Assembly: GCA_035545275.1 (NCBI GenBank)
Contig: DASZYT010000014.1
Coordinates: forward strand, 1 to 18,599
Direction: 5' to 3'
Source: DASZYT01 sp035545275
GTDB taxonomy: Bacteria; Patescibacteriota; Saccharimonadia; Saccharimonadales; UBA4665
Length of the DNA stretch: 18,599 bases
The notes below the pieces were generated by a model that saw nothing but the letters and a program-made list of their open reading frames with translations, was not told the DNA's origin and searched no databases. Made by a program: the position numbers and the translations under genes. Positions 4,955 to 11,669 of the stretch are shown here, piece after piece. Within the stretch, counting starts at the first letter, position 1, and every line of letters starts with the position of its first letter.

Positions 4955-6592
4955 CTAACTGCGAGGTAAATGAGACGCAATGTGCGCAATACTGTAGTCA
5001 GAGCGCATGAGCGGCTTGACGTCATCCAACGTTACGTTTATCTTCACGCCAGGATTCAGCGTGTTGTACGGGTCGAAAATTTGCTTCACTTTTTGCAGAA
5101 ATTCGTAACAGTCAGCACCGTAGAGCTGCGCTAAATATGGCCCGCGCACCCGCCCATCACCCATTTCGCCGGAAGTGCTACCTTCCAGTTCAATGAGCAA
5201 GCGATAGTAGGAGTCCATGAGGCGGAATACCTTCTGGCGATCGCCTATTTCGCTCAAGCTCAGATGTGGTTGCATATGGAAATTGCCATCCCCCACGTGG
5301 CCCCAGATAGCCGGCTGGACTCGGACTTGGGTAAACAGGTCGTACACCCGCTTGAAGTATTCCTCCATCTTGTCCAACGGAACGATGCCGTCATCTATGA
5401 CCGGCACGGCTTTTTGCGTACCCTCGTGGTAGGCTAACAATGAGGCGACTGATTCGCGGATTTTCCATAGCTGCTCCTGCCTTTCAAGCTCAGTCTCGAC
5501 CTTGGTGTCGGTAGCCAATTTGTCAAAGATTTTTTCTGCTTTCTTGGCGTTTTTCTTGCGCACATGCTCTTTGGCGTCATCGAATTCTACAAATAACACA
5601 GCCTTGGGATACGGTTTTTCAAATGTGCCCTTTAGCAGATTGGGGTTAATGGCCTCAACTAGGCTCAAGACACCACCGTCTATCATTTCCATGCTCGAGG
5701 GCACCTCATGCATCTCGCGCAGATCACGTACCGCCTGGACGGCCTTACGCATATCATCAAACGACGCTACCAGCAGCGTTGTCTCGGGGTTGTGCTGTTC
5801 GGTTTCGAGCATGATTTCGGTAAGGATGCCCAAAGTACCCTGACTGCCGACAAATAATGGTGTAAGGTCAAACGATCCATCACCATGTTTTATATCAAGC
5901 ACATTATAGCCTGCGGTGTTTTTGGTAACACGGCGCTCAAACTTCTCTATAAGATCAGCCTTCTCTTCCAGCAGGCTGTCAAGGCCGCGGTAGATCTCAC
6001 CTTCAAATGTAGACAATCCCAGTTTTTTATTGAGTTCCCGCTTGCTTAGGCGCCCCGTCTCTATGACTTCCCCATTGGCCAACACCACCCGCAAGCCTTT
6101 TACAAACTTCCGTGTGTCGCCATATTTTACACTTTTGGTGCCACCCGCATTGTTGGCAACGGCGCCTCCAATGGTCGAATATTCAAGTGATGATGGATAT
6201 GGTGGCAAAAAACGGTCATGAGTGTGCAACGTCTGCTGCAGCTTGCCATAGTTGATACCTGGCTCGACAGTAACCACACCCGACTTGCCGTCGAACTCTA
6301 CGATGCGGTTGAGATGTGCCGGAAATACCAGCACAATACCTGCTCCAATGGCTGCCCCGCTTTGGTCGGTGCCACTGCCACGGGCAGTAATGGGCACAAT
6401 ACGGCCGCGCTCCGCGAGCTGCCACGCAAAACGCGCGGTTTTGCGCACATCACCCTCGTTGCGGGGATACACCACAATAGCCGGCGGCACGGCGAAAATG
6501 CTCGCATCCGTGCTGAAATGGCGACGCGCTTCGACAGAAGTCACCACTTCGCCCACTAAGTGTTCCTGTAAATAATGCGCAATCTTGCTCAC
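4955..6592 (-). CDS. FAD-linked oxidase / D-2-hydroxyacid dehydrogenase-like (GlcD/DLD family)
   Basis: The 545-residue flavoprotein has an FAD_binding_4 domain (about 35-265: VYPRNEGDV, ARGSGTDQSG at 70-79, IGGAVANNAGG at 141-151, VGSQGTLGILTE at 248-259) and an FAD-oxidase C-terminal domain (about 270-520). Relatives oxidise D-lactate, glycolate or D-2-hydroxyglutarate and pass electrons to quinone or another acceptor. The metal-binding motif GHVGDGNFH is at 431-439. The usual GEHG motif reads GEMG (475-478): the glutamate is kept but the histidine is Met477. The final LNPGVKI is typical of the family. Translation starts at GTG, five bases after AGGAAA; MSKIAHY is a natural N-terminus. The next gene starts three bases after its stop. 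The family is sure; the substrate cannot be told. Confidence 0.92.
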   Translation of the reverse strand: MSKIAHYLQEHLVGEVVTSVEARRHFSTDASIFAVPPAIVVYPRNEGDVRKTARFAWQLAERGRIVPITARGSGTDQSGAAIGAGIVLVFPAHLNRIVEFDGKSGVVTVEPGINYGKLQQTLHTHDRFLPPYPSSLEYSTIGGAVANNAGGTKSVKYGDTRKFVKGLRVVLANGEVIETGRLSKRELNKKLGLSTFEGEIYRGLDSLLEEKADLIEKFERRVTKNTAGYNVLDIKHGDGSFDLTPLFVGSQGTLGILTEIMLETEQHNPETTLLVASFDDMRKAVQAVRDLREMHEVPSSMEMIDGGVLSLVEAINPNLLKGTFEKPYPKAVLFVEFDDAKEHVRKKNAKKAEKIFDKLATDTKVETELERQEQLWKIRESVASLLAYHEGTQKAVPVIDDGIVPLDKMEEYFKRVYDLFTQVRVQPAIWGHVGDGNFHMQPHLSLSEIGDRQKVFRLMDSYYRLLIELEGSTSGEMGDGRVRGPYLAQLYGADCYEFLQKVKQIFDPYNTLNPGVKINVTLDDVKPLMRSDYSIAHIASHLPRS

Positions 6593-6622
6593 GTGTTTCC
6601 TGCTAATGCTTATCTAGCTGAT

Positions 6623-6631
6623 ATGATAGCA
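6623..6631 (-). promoter_or_regulatory. Extended -10 promoter of the FAD-linked oxidase
   Basis: The minus strand reads TGCTATCAT, a TGn element with a 5/6 -10 match. No good -35 is visible. Transcription would start about 24 bases before the GTG codon, leaving room for the AGGAAA ribosome site. Confidence 0.5.
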
Positions 6632-6681
6632 CAAACCGGCCAGTATTGAGGCACAAAAAGCATCGAGCATATACATGTCCA

Positions 6682-6719
6682 CAAAGAAAAAGACCGAACG
6701 ATGTCGGTCTTTTTCTTTG
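6682..6719 (-). terminator. Strong bidirectional-type terminator after tRNA-Leu(CAG)
   Basis: AAAGAAAAAGACCGA (6683-6697) pairs perfectly with TCGGTCTTTTTCTTT (6704-6718) around a 6-base loop; the C at 6682 and G at 6719 extend it to 16 bp. Both strands have an A-rich side before and a T-rich side after the GC core, so it can stop transcription both ways. On the minus strand the stem begins within the tRNA's encoded CCA. Confidence 0.85.
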
Positions 6720-6803
6720 GTGCGGATGAGAGGACTCGAACCTCCATGAGCGAAAGCTCACTAGTACCTGAAACTAGCGCGTCTACCATTCCGCCACATC
6801 CGC
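6718..6803 (-). tRNA. tRNA-Leu (anticodon CAG)
   Basis: The minus strand is a class II tRNA of 86 bases. The acceptor GCGGATG pairs with CATCCGC, discriminator A, CCA encoded at 6718-6720. The D-arm has GGCGGAATGGTAGACGC, the anticodon stem is CTAGT/ACTAG with loop TTCAGGT (anticodon CAG, Leu), the variable arm is TGAGCTTTCGCTCA, and the T-arm is GGAGGTTCGAGTCCTCT. A strong terminator follows at once. I found no convincing promoter hexamers upstream; the 6821-6873 inverted repeat lies where one would be expected. Confidence 0.97.
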
Positions 6804-6820
6804 TCGTCGTGTCTGCCTTT

Positions 6821-6873
6821 GAGCTTACGGGGCAACTTCTTAAAACAAGTTTCAAAAGTCACCACGTAAGCTC
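6821..6873. repeat. Nested inverted repeat upstream of tRNA-Leu(CAG)
   Basis: GAGCTTACG (6821-6829) and CGTAAGCTC (6865-6873) are perfect 9-base inverted repeats. Inside them AACTT and AAGTT can form a second stem. The set sits 17 bases upstream of the tRNA 5' end, where promoter elements would normally lie. Confidence 0.55.
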
Positions 6874-6884
6874 GCCGAACATCA

Positions 6885-6934
6885 CTCCTCTCAATTTTGC
6901 AAACGTCGGACCAGCCGCCTGGTTTGCAAAATTG
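6885..6934. repeat. Palindromic dispersed repeat, copy 2
   Basis: CAATTTTGCAAAC (6892-6904) and GTTTGCAAAATTG (6922-6934) are perfect 13-base inverted repeats around a 17-base GC-rich centre. The left arm and flank match copy 1 at 4292-4316 in about 24 positions with one substitution and one one-base gap; the centres differ. It lies between tRNA-Leu(CAG) and the possible gene remnant. Confidence 0.75.
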
Positions 6935-6964
6935 GTTCAAGAAACTAACAGGGGTAATTTTACG

Positions 6965-7210
6965 TTAAACCCTTCCATTTAGCAAGTAGTGATTCTTCTT
7001 CGTGTGGCCCTCTTGGGCTGCCTGAACCGGATCGGTGCAGTCCACAACATACAGGGCAAAAATATGTTCGACGCCGTTTCCTTCCTTGAGGATCGATAAA
7101 GAAATGGCGAGGGCTTTGATTTGTTGTGGGTTTGGCCAGGGCCAATATCAAGCAGCCAAAGTTAGGCCTTGATGTTTTGCTTCTTTTGTATCAAGACAAG
7201 GAGGAAGCTT
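6965..7210 (-). pseudogene. Possible remnant of a small coding gene, split by TGA
   Basis: A hand-translated minus-strand frame reads 20 codons (KLPPCLDTKEAKHQGLTLAA), a TGA at 7148-7150, then 60 codons including KEGNGVEHIFALYVVDCTDP and EGHTKKNHYLLNGRV before TAA at 6965. The second part looks protein-like but has no ATG, GTG or TTG start near its beginning. A competing frame, 6960-7151 on the same strand, codes for 63 residues from ATG and contains a CPVC pair. I cannot decide between a decayed gene, a short real gene in the other frame, or chance. Nothing else is seen between 6935 and 7229. Confidence 0.25.
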
Positions 7211-7229
7211 GACCGCCCCCGCAAACCCC

Positions 7230-9008
7230 CTAGTCTGTGACCTTGGCTTCGCGGATTTCCCAGTTTTGGACGTTCGCAAAGCGATCGATGCCCGTGTTGA
7301 GGCGGTGCTCATCAAGTCCATACACTTTTGTCCAGCTCACGTATAGATAGCGTGGTTGGTATAGTCCCAGAGCAGGCGCATCTGTTTGCCAGGCCTGCAA
7401 AAATGGTTTGTACTTGATTGCCCGCAATGTTGGATCAGAGCGAGTGCGACCCGACTCCAGGCTGCTGTCAGCAGTGGCCGAACTATACAGGGAGTAATTT
7501 TGGCCGGTGGTACTGTGACTTTGCGAGCTGTCCCAGTATACAAACACGTCGGGGTCAATACCGATAGCAATTCCATAGAGGAGGGCATCGTAACTCCGTG
7601 AGGCAACAGTGTCGTTGAAATCGGTTGCATCTTCTTTTTGAACATTCATCTGTACACCGAGCTCTTTGCGCCATTGCTGCTGCAACATGGCCGCTACCAT
7701 ATCGTTCTCGGTGTTCTGCGACAGATATAGCGTGAAGGTCAATGGCAGCCCCTGCTTGTACCTCACACCGTCCTTGCCCACCTTCCAGCCATCTTTGTCT
7801 AGCAGCGCCCGGCCGACAGCCGGCTGGTCGGTGGCTTGCCTATACTTGGCGTCGTACCCCAACTGGCCACGCAATAACGGTTCACGCACAGGTACGGTGG
7901 GGTAGCCAACATTGTTGACGATGGCGTCAACATTGGCCCCTTTCACCAATGCCTGCCGTACTTTTGCATCCTGTAAGGCTCCCTGTGACGTATTAAAGAA
8001 CACCATCTTGGCCGCGGTAAGCAGCATGCTGTATCGATGTAAGGCACGGCTTTTGGCAAGGTCAGATGGCAAATGCGACACACCTGCCATGGCTGTGAGT
8101 TGGTGCTTACGGAAGCTAGCTATCATGGCAGGCTCAGCTGCAAACACGTGCACAATGAAGGTATTTAGCTTCGGCCCGCCACCATAATAGTCTGCGAAGG
8201 GTTGCAGCTCTATCTGTGTTTCCGCGGTGGCCGGCGTGGTGTCGGTAACCTTTACAGCCTGCCACATAAACGGGCCTGAACCTATCGGGTCTTGCGTGTT
8301 GAAAGAGCTGGAGCGGAGGTCTACCGGTGATACATTTTTTAAGATATGTTGGGGTACAATACCGTTCGTCAAGCTATACGGGAAAGAACTGAGTGGATTA
8401 GGCAACTTGAATGTAACTGTCAAAGAATCCGAAGCGGATACAGTAATACCCTGCCAGCTACTGTTTAAAGAGGACTGAGCATCAGGGTCCTGAATAGTGT
8501 GATACGTAAAAACTACATCGTCGGCGGTGAGCGGTTCGCCATCCTGCCATTTGACGTTTGGACGCAGGTGAACCGTATAAAGCGTGCCGGTCTTATCGAC
8601 CGACCAGCTTTGCGCCAAATCACCTTCTAGCTGATTAGAGCTGTTGTACTTGAGTAAGCTCGAGAACACCAGCCGCGACACGGTTAGGTCAGTGTCACTG
8701 CTAGCATATAGAGGGTCGGCATTCGTGAAAGTACCGACGATACCTTCAGTATACGTCCCGCCCGGCACTGGCTGGGTCGTTTGAAAATGACTACTCAGAG
8801 CTTCAATTTGTACGACAAGAATACCGATAAGCAACACCCACAAAAGCATCCAGCTGGTCGCAAAACGCCACACCGGACCAAGCCGCCCGATGCGCTTAAA
8901 AAAGTGCTGCTCTAGCTGCTCCTCGGCTTGCAGCCCCAAGCCTTCTACTTGGCGCTGGCGCTTGCGCAGGCGTCGTTTGAACCAGAGTTTAAATGCGTGT
9001 AGCCGCAT
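7230..9008 (-). CDS. Membrane-anchored family 5 solute-binding protein (peptide-type ABC importer)
   Basis: The 592-residue protein matches SBP family 5 (DppA/OppA-like), which binds peptides or similar ligands outside the membrane. The family signature region is clear: LAQSWSVDKTGTLYTVHLRP then NVKWQDGEPLTADDVVFTY at about 131-169, and DPIGSGPF further on. Instead of a lipoprotein signal with a lipobox cysteine, it has a 46-residue, strongly basic cytoplasmic N-terminus (RRLRKRQRQ) and one membrane helix at about 48-68. It therefore seems to be held by a transmembrane anchor. It is the last gene of the aminopeptidase P-holin-SecG run (10 bases after secG) and no permease or ATPase gene follows in the window. 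Ligand unknown; the neighbouring peptidase suggests peptides. Confidence 0.9.
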   Translation of the reverse strand: MRLHAFKLWFKRRLRKRQRQVEGLGLQAEEQLEQHFFKRIGRLGPVWRFATSWMLLWVLLIGILVVQIEALSSHFQTTQPVPGGTYTEGIVGTFTNADPLYASSDTDLTVSRLVFSSLLKYNSSNQLEGDLAQSWSVDKTGTLYTVHLRPNVKWQDGEPLTADDVVFTYHTIQDPDAQSSLNSSWQGITVSASDSLTVTFKLPNPLSSFPYSLTNGIVPQHILKNVSPVDLRSSSFNTQDPIGSGPFMWQAVKVTDTTPATAETQIELQPFADYYGGGPKLNTFIVHVFAAEPAMIASFRKHQLTAMAGVSHLPSDLAKSRALHRYSMLLTAAKMVFFNTSQGALQDAKVRQALVKGANVDAIVNNVGYPTVPVREPLLRGQLGYDAKYRQATDQPAVGRALLDKDGWKVGKDGVRYKQGLPLTFTLYLSQNTENDMVAAMLQQQWRKELGVQMNVQKEDATDFNDTVASRSYDALLYGIAIGIDPDVFVYWDSSQSHSTTGQNYSLYSSATADSSLESGRTRSDPTLRAIKYKPFLQAWQTDAPALGLYQPRYLYVSWTKVYGLDEHRLNTGIDRFANVQNWEIREAKVTD

Positions 9009-9018
9009 ACTCTGTGAT

Positions 9019-9231
9019 TTACTGAATTACGCCTAATAACAACGACGCGGCAAACACACCAGCAGTGATAATAGTGAGCTGAAAAATGGTCTTGTCGGTA
9101 CCACGCCGAGTGGTATTAACCTCCGCAGATCCACCAATGCCGGCACCAACGGTTGCGCCGCGCGTCTGCACCAAGATGAGCAATGTCATCAAAAGCATCG
9201 AAGCCATAGCTATGTAATTAAAAATGCTCAT
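9019..9231 (-). CDS. secG: Preprotein translocase subunit SecG
   Basis: The 70-residue protein has two membrane helices (about 3-21 and 49-68) joined by a glycine-rich loop, GATVGAGIGGSAEVNTTRRG, which is the SecG pattern (LVQxRG...G.GG). SecG is the small non-essential helper of the SecYEG channel that exports unfolded proteins. Length is typical of short SecGs. It starts nine bases after the holin-like gene, with AAAAGG and AAGAGAAA before the ATG, and ends 10 bases before the solute-binding protein, so these are probably co-transcribed. Confidence 0.92.
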   Translation of the reverse strand: MSIFNYIAMASMLLMTLLILVQTRGATVGAGIGGSAEVNTTRRGTDKTIFQLTIITAGVFAASLLLGVIQ

Positions 9232-9240
9232 AATTTTCTC

Positions 9241-9606
9241 TTACCTTTTCTCCAGGATTGCGCCTACTAAATAGTTTACCAAGCCTATCACCATACCTGC
9301 AACTATTGCGGCCCAGAAATTGGTAATGTGTAGCGACCCATACAGCTTACTTACCAGATAGACCATAAAGCCATTCACGACCACCATGAAGAGCCCGACC
9401 GTCAGCACAATGGCCGGCAAGGACAAAATAACGATGAGTGGCTTGAGTATGGTGTTGACGATGGCTAGTATCAAACCGGCTATAATGATGACCCCGGCAC
9501 TGTTCCCGTAGGTGATACTATTGCTTAGAATCGCGGCCGCAATCCACAGTCCGAGGGTCGAGACCAACCAGCGGATCAAAAATCGGTAGAGTGGTGGCTT
9601 TTTCAT
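9241..9606 (-). CDS. Phage holin family 4-type membrane protein (YvlD-like)
   Basis: The 121-residue protein has four hydrophobic segments (about 10-29, 35-57, 60-82, 97-118). It carries the family pattern RWLVSTLGLWIAAAILS, then GLILAIVNTILKPLIVILSLP, then GLFMVVVNGFMVYLVS, and ends GLVNYLVGAILEKR. This is the Phage_holin_4_2 family (PF04020), named for phage relatives but widespread as chromosomal genes of unknown function; nothing here suggests a prophage. It follows aminopeptidase P by 19 bases. There is no Shine-Dalgarno, but TACAAT ends 11 bases before ATG. Confidence 0.88.
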   Translation of the reverse strand: MKKPPLYRFLIRWLVSTLGLWIAAAILSNSITYGNSAGVIIIAGLILAIVNTILKPLIVILSLPAIVLTVGLFMVVVNGFMVYLVSKLYGSLHITNFWAAIVAGMVIGLVNYLVGAILEKR

Positions 9607-9617
9607 GCTTATGCTTT

Positions 9618-9623
9618 ATTGTA
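9618..9623 (-). promoter_or_regulatory. -10-like hexamer just before the holin-like gene
   Basis: TACAAT (5/6 match) on the minus strand ends 11 bases before the ATG, giving a predicted leader of only four or five bases. It overlaps the spacer after the pepP stop codon. It is short and could be chance. Confidence 0.35.
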
Positions 9624-9625
9624 AG

Positions 9626-10858
9626 TTACCCAAGCCGCCGGGGCAAGACATGGCTCAGCACGGTGTTACCTTCTTCGGTAATGAGCACGTCGTCTTCTAT
9701 CCGTATACCGATAGCCTCATCAGGGATATAAATGCCCGGCTCCACCGTCAGTACCATGCCTGGCTCAAGTGGCCGGCCGTAGTCGCCCACATCATGGACG
9801 TTGAGCCCCATAAAATGTGAAGTGGCGTGCGGGTAAAAACGGCGCACCTGCTCGTGCTCGATAGTTTTGATAAGCCCCAGCTCCCGCAGTTTCTCGCCCA
9901 TGAAATGCTCCACTGCCTGCTCGTACTCTTTCATGGTAGCGCCTGGTTTTAAGAGCGATTTGGCATATTCTTGTACTTCCATTACCGCCTCGTACACGTT
10001 GCGTTGGCGCTTGGTGGATGTACCTAGCGCGTACGTTCGTGTGATGTCCGCAGCGTAATGATCTACTTCGGCCCCGACATCACAAATTACCAATTCATCC
10101 GAGGCAAATGAGCCCTTGTTTGCCACGTTATGCAACGTGCACGCCCGAGCACCGCTGGCCACAATGGGCTCAAACGCGTGGCCGGCCGCACCGCGCTTTC
10201 GAAAGCCGCGGGTAATATCGGCTTCCAGCTCATATTCATAGGTATACTTGGCAAGTTTCGCGGGAGTAGTAACCGTTTTGAGTGTAGCCGCAGTAATGTC
10301 AATGGCCGCCTGAATGGCCTCAATCTCGATCGGTTGCTTTATCATACGCAGGCGCACAATGTGCGGCGACAAATCAAGCAGCTCAAGCGACTCATTTATG
10401 TGCTTGAGTTGCCTTATAAGACGCGCCCGCGCTGGGTTGGTGTACAGGCCGTACTGCTTAACATAGGCGGGTGGTGCGGCCAAGGTAGCCACATGCTTTG
10501 CACGTTTCAGCCGAGTGCCGAGCATCCGCCACCCTTCATCTTCATCCACTACAGCGGTGATGCCCGAGCGGCGCTTAAGCGCTTCGCCGTCAACTGCACC
10601 ATCAAAAGCCTCACGCGAACCCTCGCGCGGTGGCACTATCAAATATTCTTTGTCTTTATCTAGCACCAGCACGATATCCGGCTCATCAATGCCAGTCAGA
10701 TACCAAAAGTTGGCGTCTTGGTGAAACAAATAGGTGCTATCGCCGCCGCGCTGCAGCAGCCCGTTGGCTGTCAGCACTATCGGCGCCGTACCAGTAAAAA
10801 GCTGGCGAAGCTTTTCGCGGTTGCCCACAAAAAACTCGCTATTAAAATATTCGCTCAT
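9626..10858 (-). CDS. pepP: Xaa-Pro aminopeptidase (aminopeptidase P, M24B)
   Basis: The 410-residue metallopeptidase removes N-terminal residues that precede proline. The N-terminal aminopeptidase P domain is at about 1-150 (LLQRGGDSTYLFHQDANFWY) and the pita-bread catalytic domain at about 165-405. The five metal ligands are in place: Asp260 and Asp271 (CDVGAEVDHYAADITRTY), His348 (SHFMGLNVHDVG), Glu373 (TVEPGIY) and Glu387 (RIEDDV). His243 (LHN) is the usual extra active-site histidine. Length matches E. coli PepP (~440) less some loops. The start ATG is directly preceded by AAGG, too close to serve as a normal ribosome site, and an extended -10 lies 11 bases upstream. It heads the run pepP, holin-like, secG, solute-binding protein. 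Confidence 0.94.
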   Translation of the reverse strand: MSEYFNSEFFVGNREKLRQLFTGTAPIVLTANGLLQRGGDSTYLFHQDANFWYLTGIDEPDIVLVLDKDKEYLIVPPREGSREAFDGAVDGEALKRRSGITAVVDEDEGWRMLGTRLKRAKHVATLAAPPAYVKQYGLYTNPARARLIRQLKHINESLELLDLSPHIVRLRMIKQPIEIEAIQAAIDITAATLKTVTTPAKLAKYTYEYELEADITRGFRKRGAAGHAFEPIVASGARACTLHNVANKGSFASDELVICDVGAEVDHYAADITRTYALGTSTKRQRNVYEAVMEVQEYAKSLLKPGATMKEYEQAVEHFMGEKLRELGLIKTIEHEQVRRFYPHATSHFMGLNVHDVGDYGRPLEPGMVLTVEPGIYIPDEAIGIRIEDDVLITEEGNTVLSHVLPRRLG

Positions 10859-10869
10859 CCTTGGTGCTT

Positions 10870-10878
10870 AGTATAACA
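10870..10878 (-). promoter_or_regulatory. Extended -10 promoter of the pepP operon
   Basis: The minus strand reads TGTTATACT (TGn plus a 5/6 -10 match), ending 11 bases before the pepP ATG. Predicted leader length is about five bases. No -35 is evident, as expected for an extended -10. Confidence 0.55.
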
Positions 10879-10905
10879 AAGCTCCGCACGCGCCCCATGT
10901 TAATT

Positions 10906-11472
10906 TTAGGACTCATTAGAGCATATAACTTGATCTACCTCTATCATCATTTCGTCGTCATTACTCATACCCTTGATAGGTTGAGTACTAAGCAAGGTGG
11001 TAAAGACCATAGGGTCAGTTGTTTCCAATTCGTCCAAAACTGCATAGACTTGCCCCATTTCTCCACTAACCTGATCCACACTGCCTCGATATTGAGGAAC
11101 TACTCGGACATGCTTCACGCCATTGACTGACAATGCTTGGGCGAGGCTTGGGCTAACAGTCTGGAGCTTTTTTGCATTCCTCACGTCAGCGAGTGCAGCT
11201 ACATCACTAAACGTCAACATGAAGGTGCCTAAATTATGTTCATCATTCATGTTGTCTTTACACCAAGCCGCGCCTGTCTGCCAGCCATCGTTATAGGTAC
11301 TTGCAATCTGCGCATTGAGATAATTCTTTTCTACCGCTTGGCCGCTCTTGTATACACCTACCAAGGCTGCAACCAAACTAAAAGTCCCGATCCCAAGGGT
11401 TAGATCTCTTCTAAGCATACGATTACGCTCAGAGTTCGAAGTCATTTTCCGATTTTTCAATCTATCCGACAT
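10906..11472 (-). CDS. Hypothetical single-pass membrane protein
   Basis: I do not recognise this protein. The open frame can begin at 11646, but I choose the ATG at 11472 (188 residues, MSDRLKNRKMT...), because AAAGG lies eight bases before it and the upstream part looks non-coding. A basic, charged N-terminus is followed by one membrane helix (LTLGIGTFSLVAALVGVYKS, about 26-45). The remaining ~140 residues would be outside, with two cysteines (AAWCKDN and VICSNES) that might pair. The C-terminal part is acidic. It points away from the unknown gene at 11670 and ends 47 bases before pepP. Its base composition is more A+T-rich than its neighbours by eye, consistent with an accessory gene. Confidence 0.65.
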   Translation of the reverse strand: MSDRLKNRKMTSNSERNRMLRRDLTLGIGTFSLVAALVGVYKSGQAVEKNYLNAQIASTYNDGWQTGAAWCKDNMNDEHNLGTFMLTFSDVAALADVRNAKKLQTVSPSLAQALSVNGVKHVRVVPQYRGSVDQVSGEMGQVYAVLDELETTDPMVFTTLLSTQPIKGMSNDDEMMIEVDQVICSNES

Positions 11473-11669
11473 AATTACGCCTTTCGTTACCAACAATTTA
11501 GCGCTTTCAACGCAATTATGTAAAGCTATTCTTGTTGGCTCCCTGAGTGACACGAAAAGACAGCTCTGTTGTGTGAGAGCTGTTGGTTGGGTGCCCATGA
11601 CCTTTCGTTCATTCATGCTTGCATTACCAGGCCCGCTCTGCCACAATGGCAGGCAATGAGGGAATTATC
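11473..11669. promoter_or_regulatory. Divergent control region with two inverted repeats
   Basis: The gap between the two unknown divergent genes holds ACAGCTCT (11560-11567) paired with AGAGCTGT (11576-11583), an 8-bp perfect palindrome with an 8-base centre, and CCAACAA (11490-11496) with TTGTTGG (11532-11538). On the minus strand TTTACA is followed after 18 bases by TAAATT, a weak promoter for the leftward gene. On the plus strand TTGCAT and CACAAT are 17 bases apart before the rightward gene. Such symmetry fits an operator or an RNA control element; this is inference. Confidence 0.4.

Noticed and set aside
6610..6982. Frames of 81 (minus) and 93 (plus) codons over tRNA-Leu(CAG)
   Set aside because: Both cross the tRNA and its terminator, which explain the sequence fully.
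7148..7150. TGA recoded as an amino acid, as in Gracilibacteria
   Set aside because: lemA ends with TGA at normal length and no recognised gene here has an in-frame TGA; one split remnant is not evidence of recoding.
9241..9606. Prophage signal from the holin-like gene
   Set aside because: The family is widespread as chromosomal genes, and no other phage gene is present.
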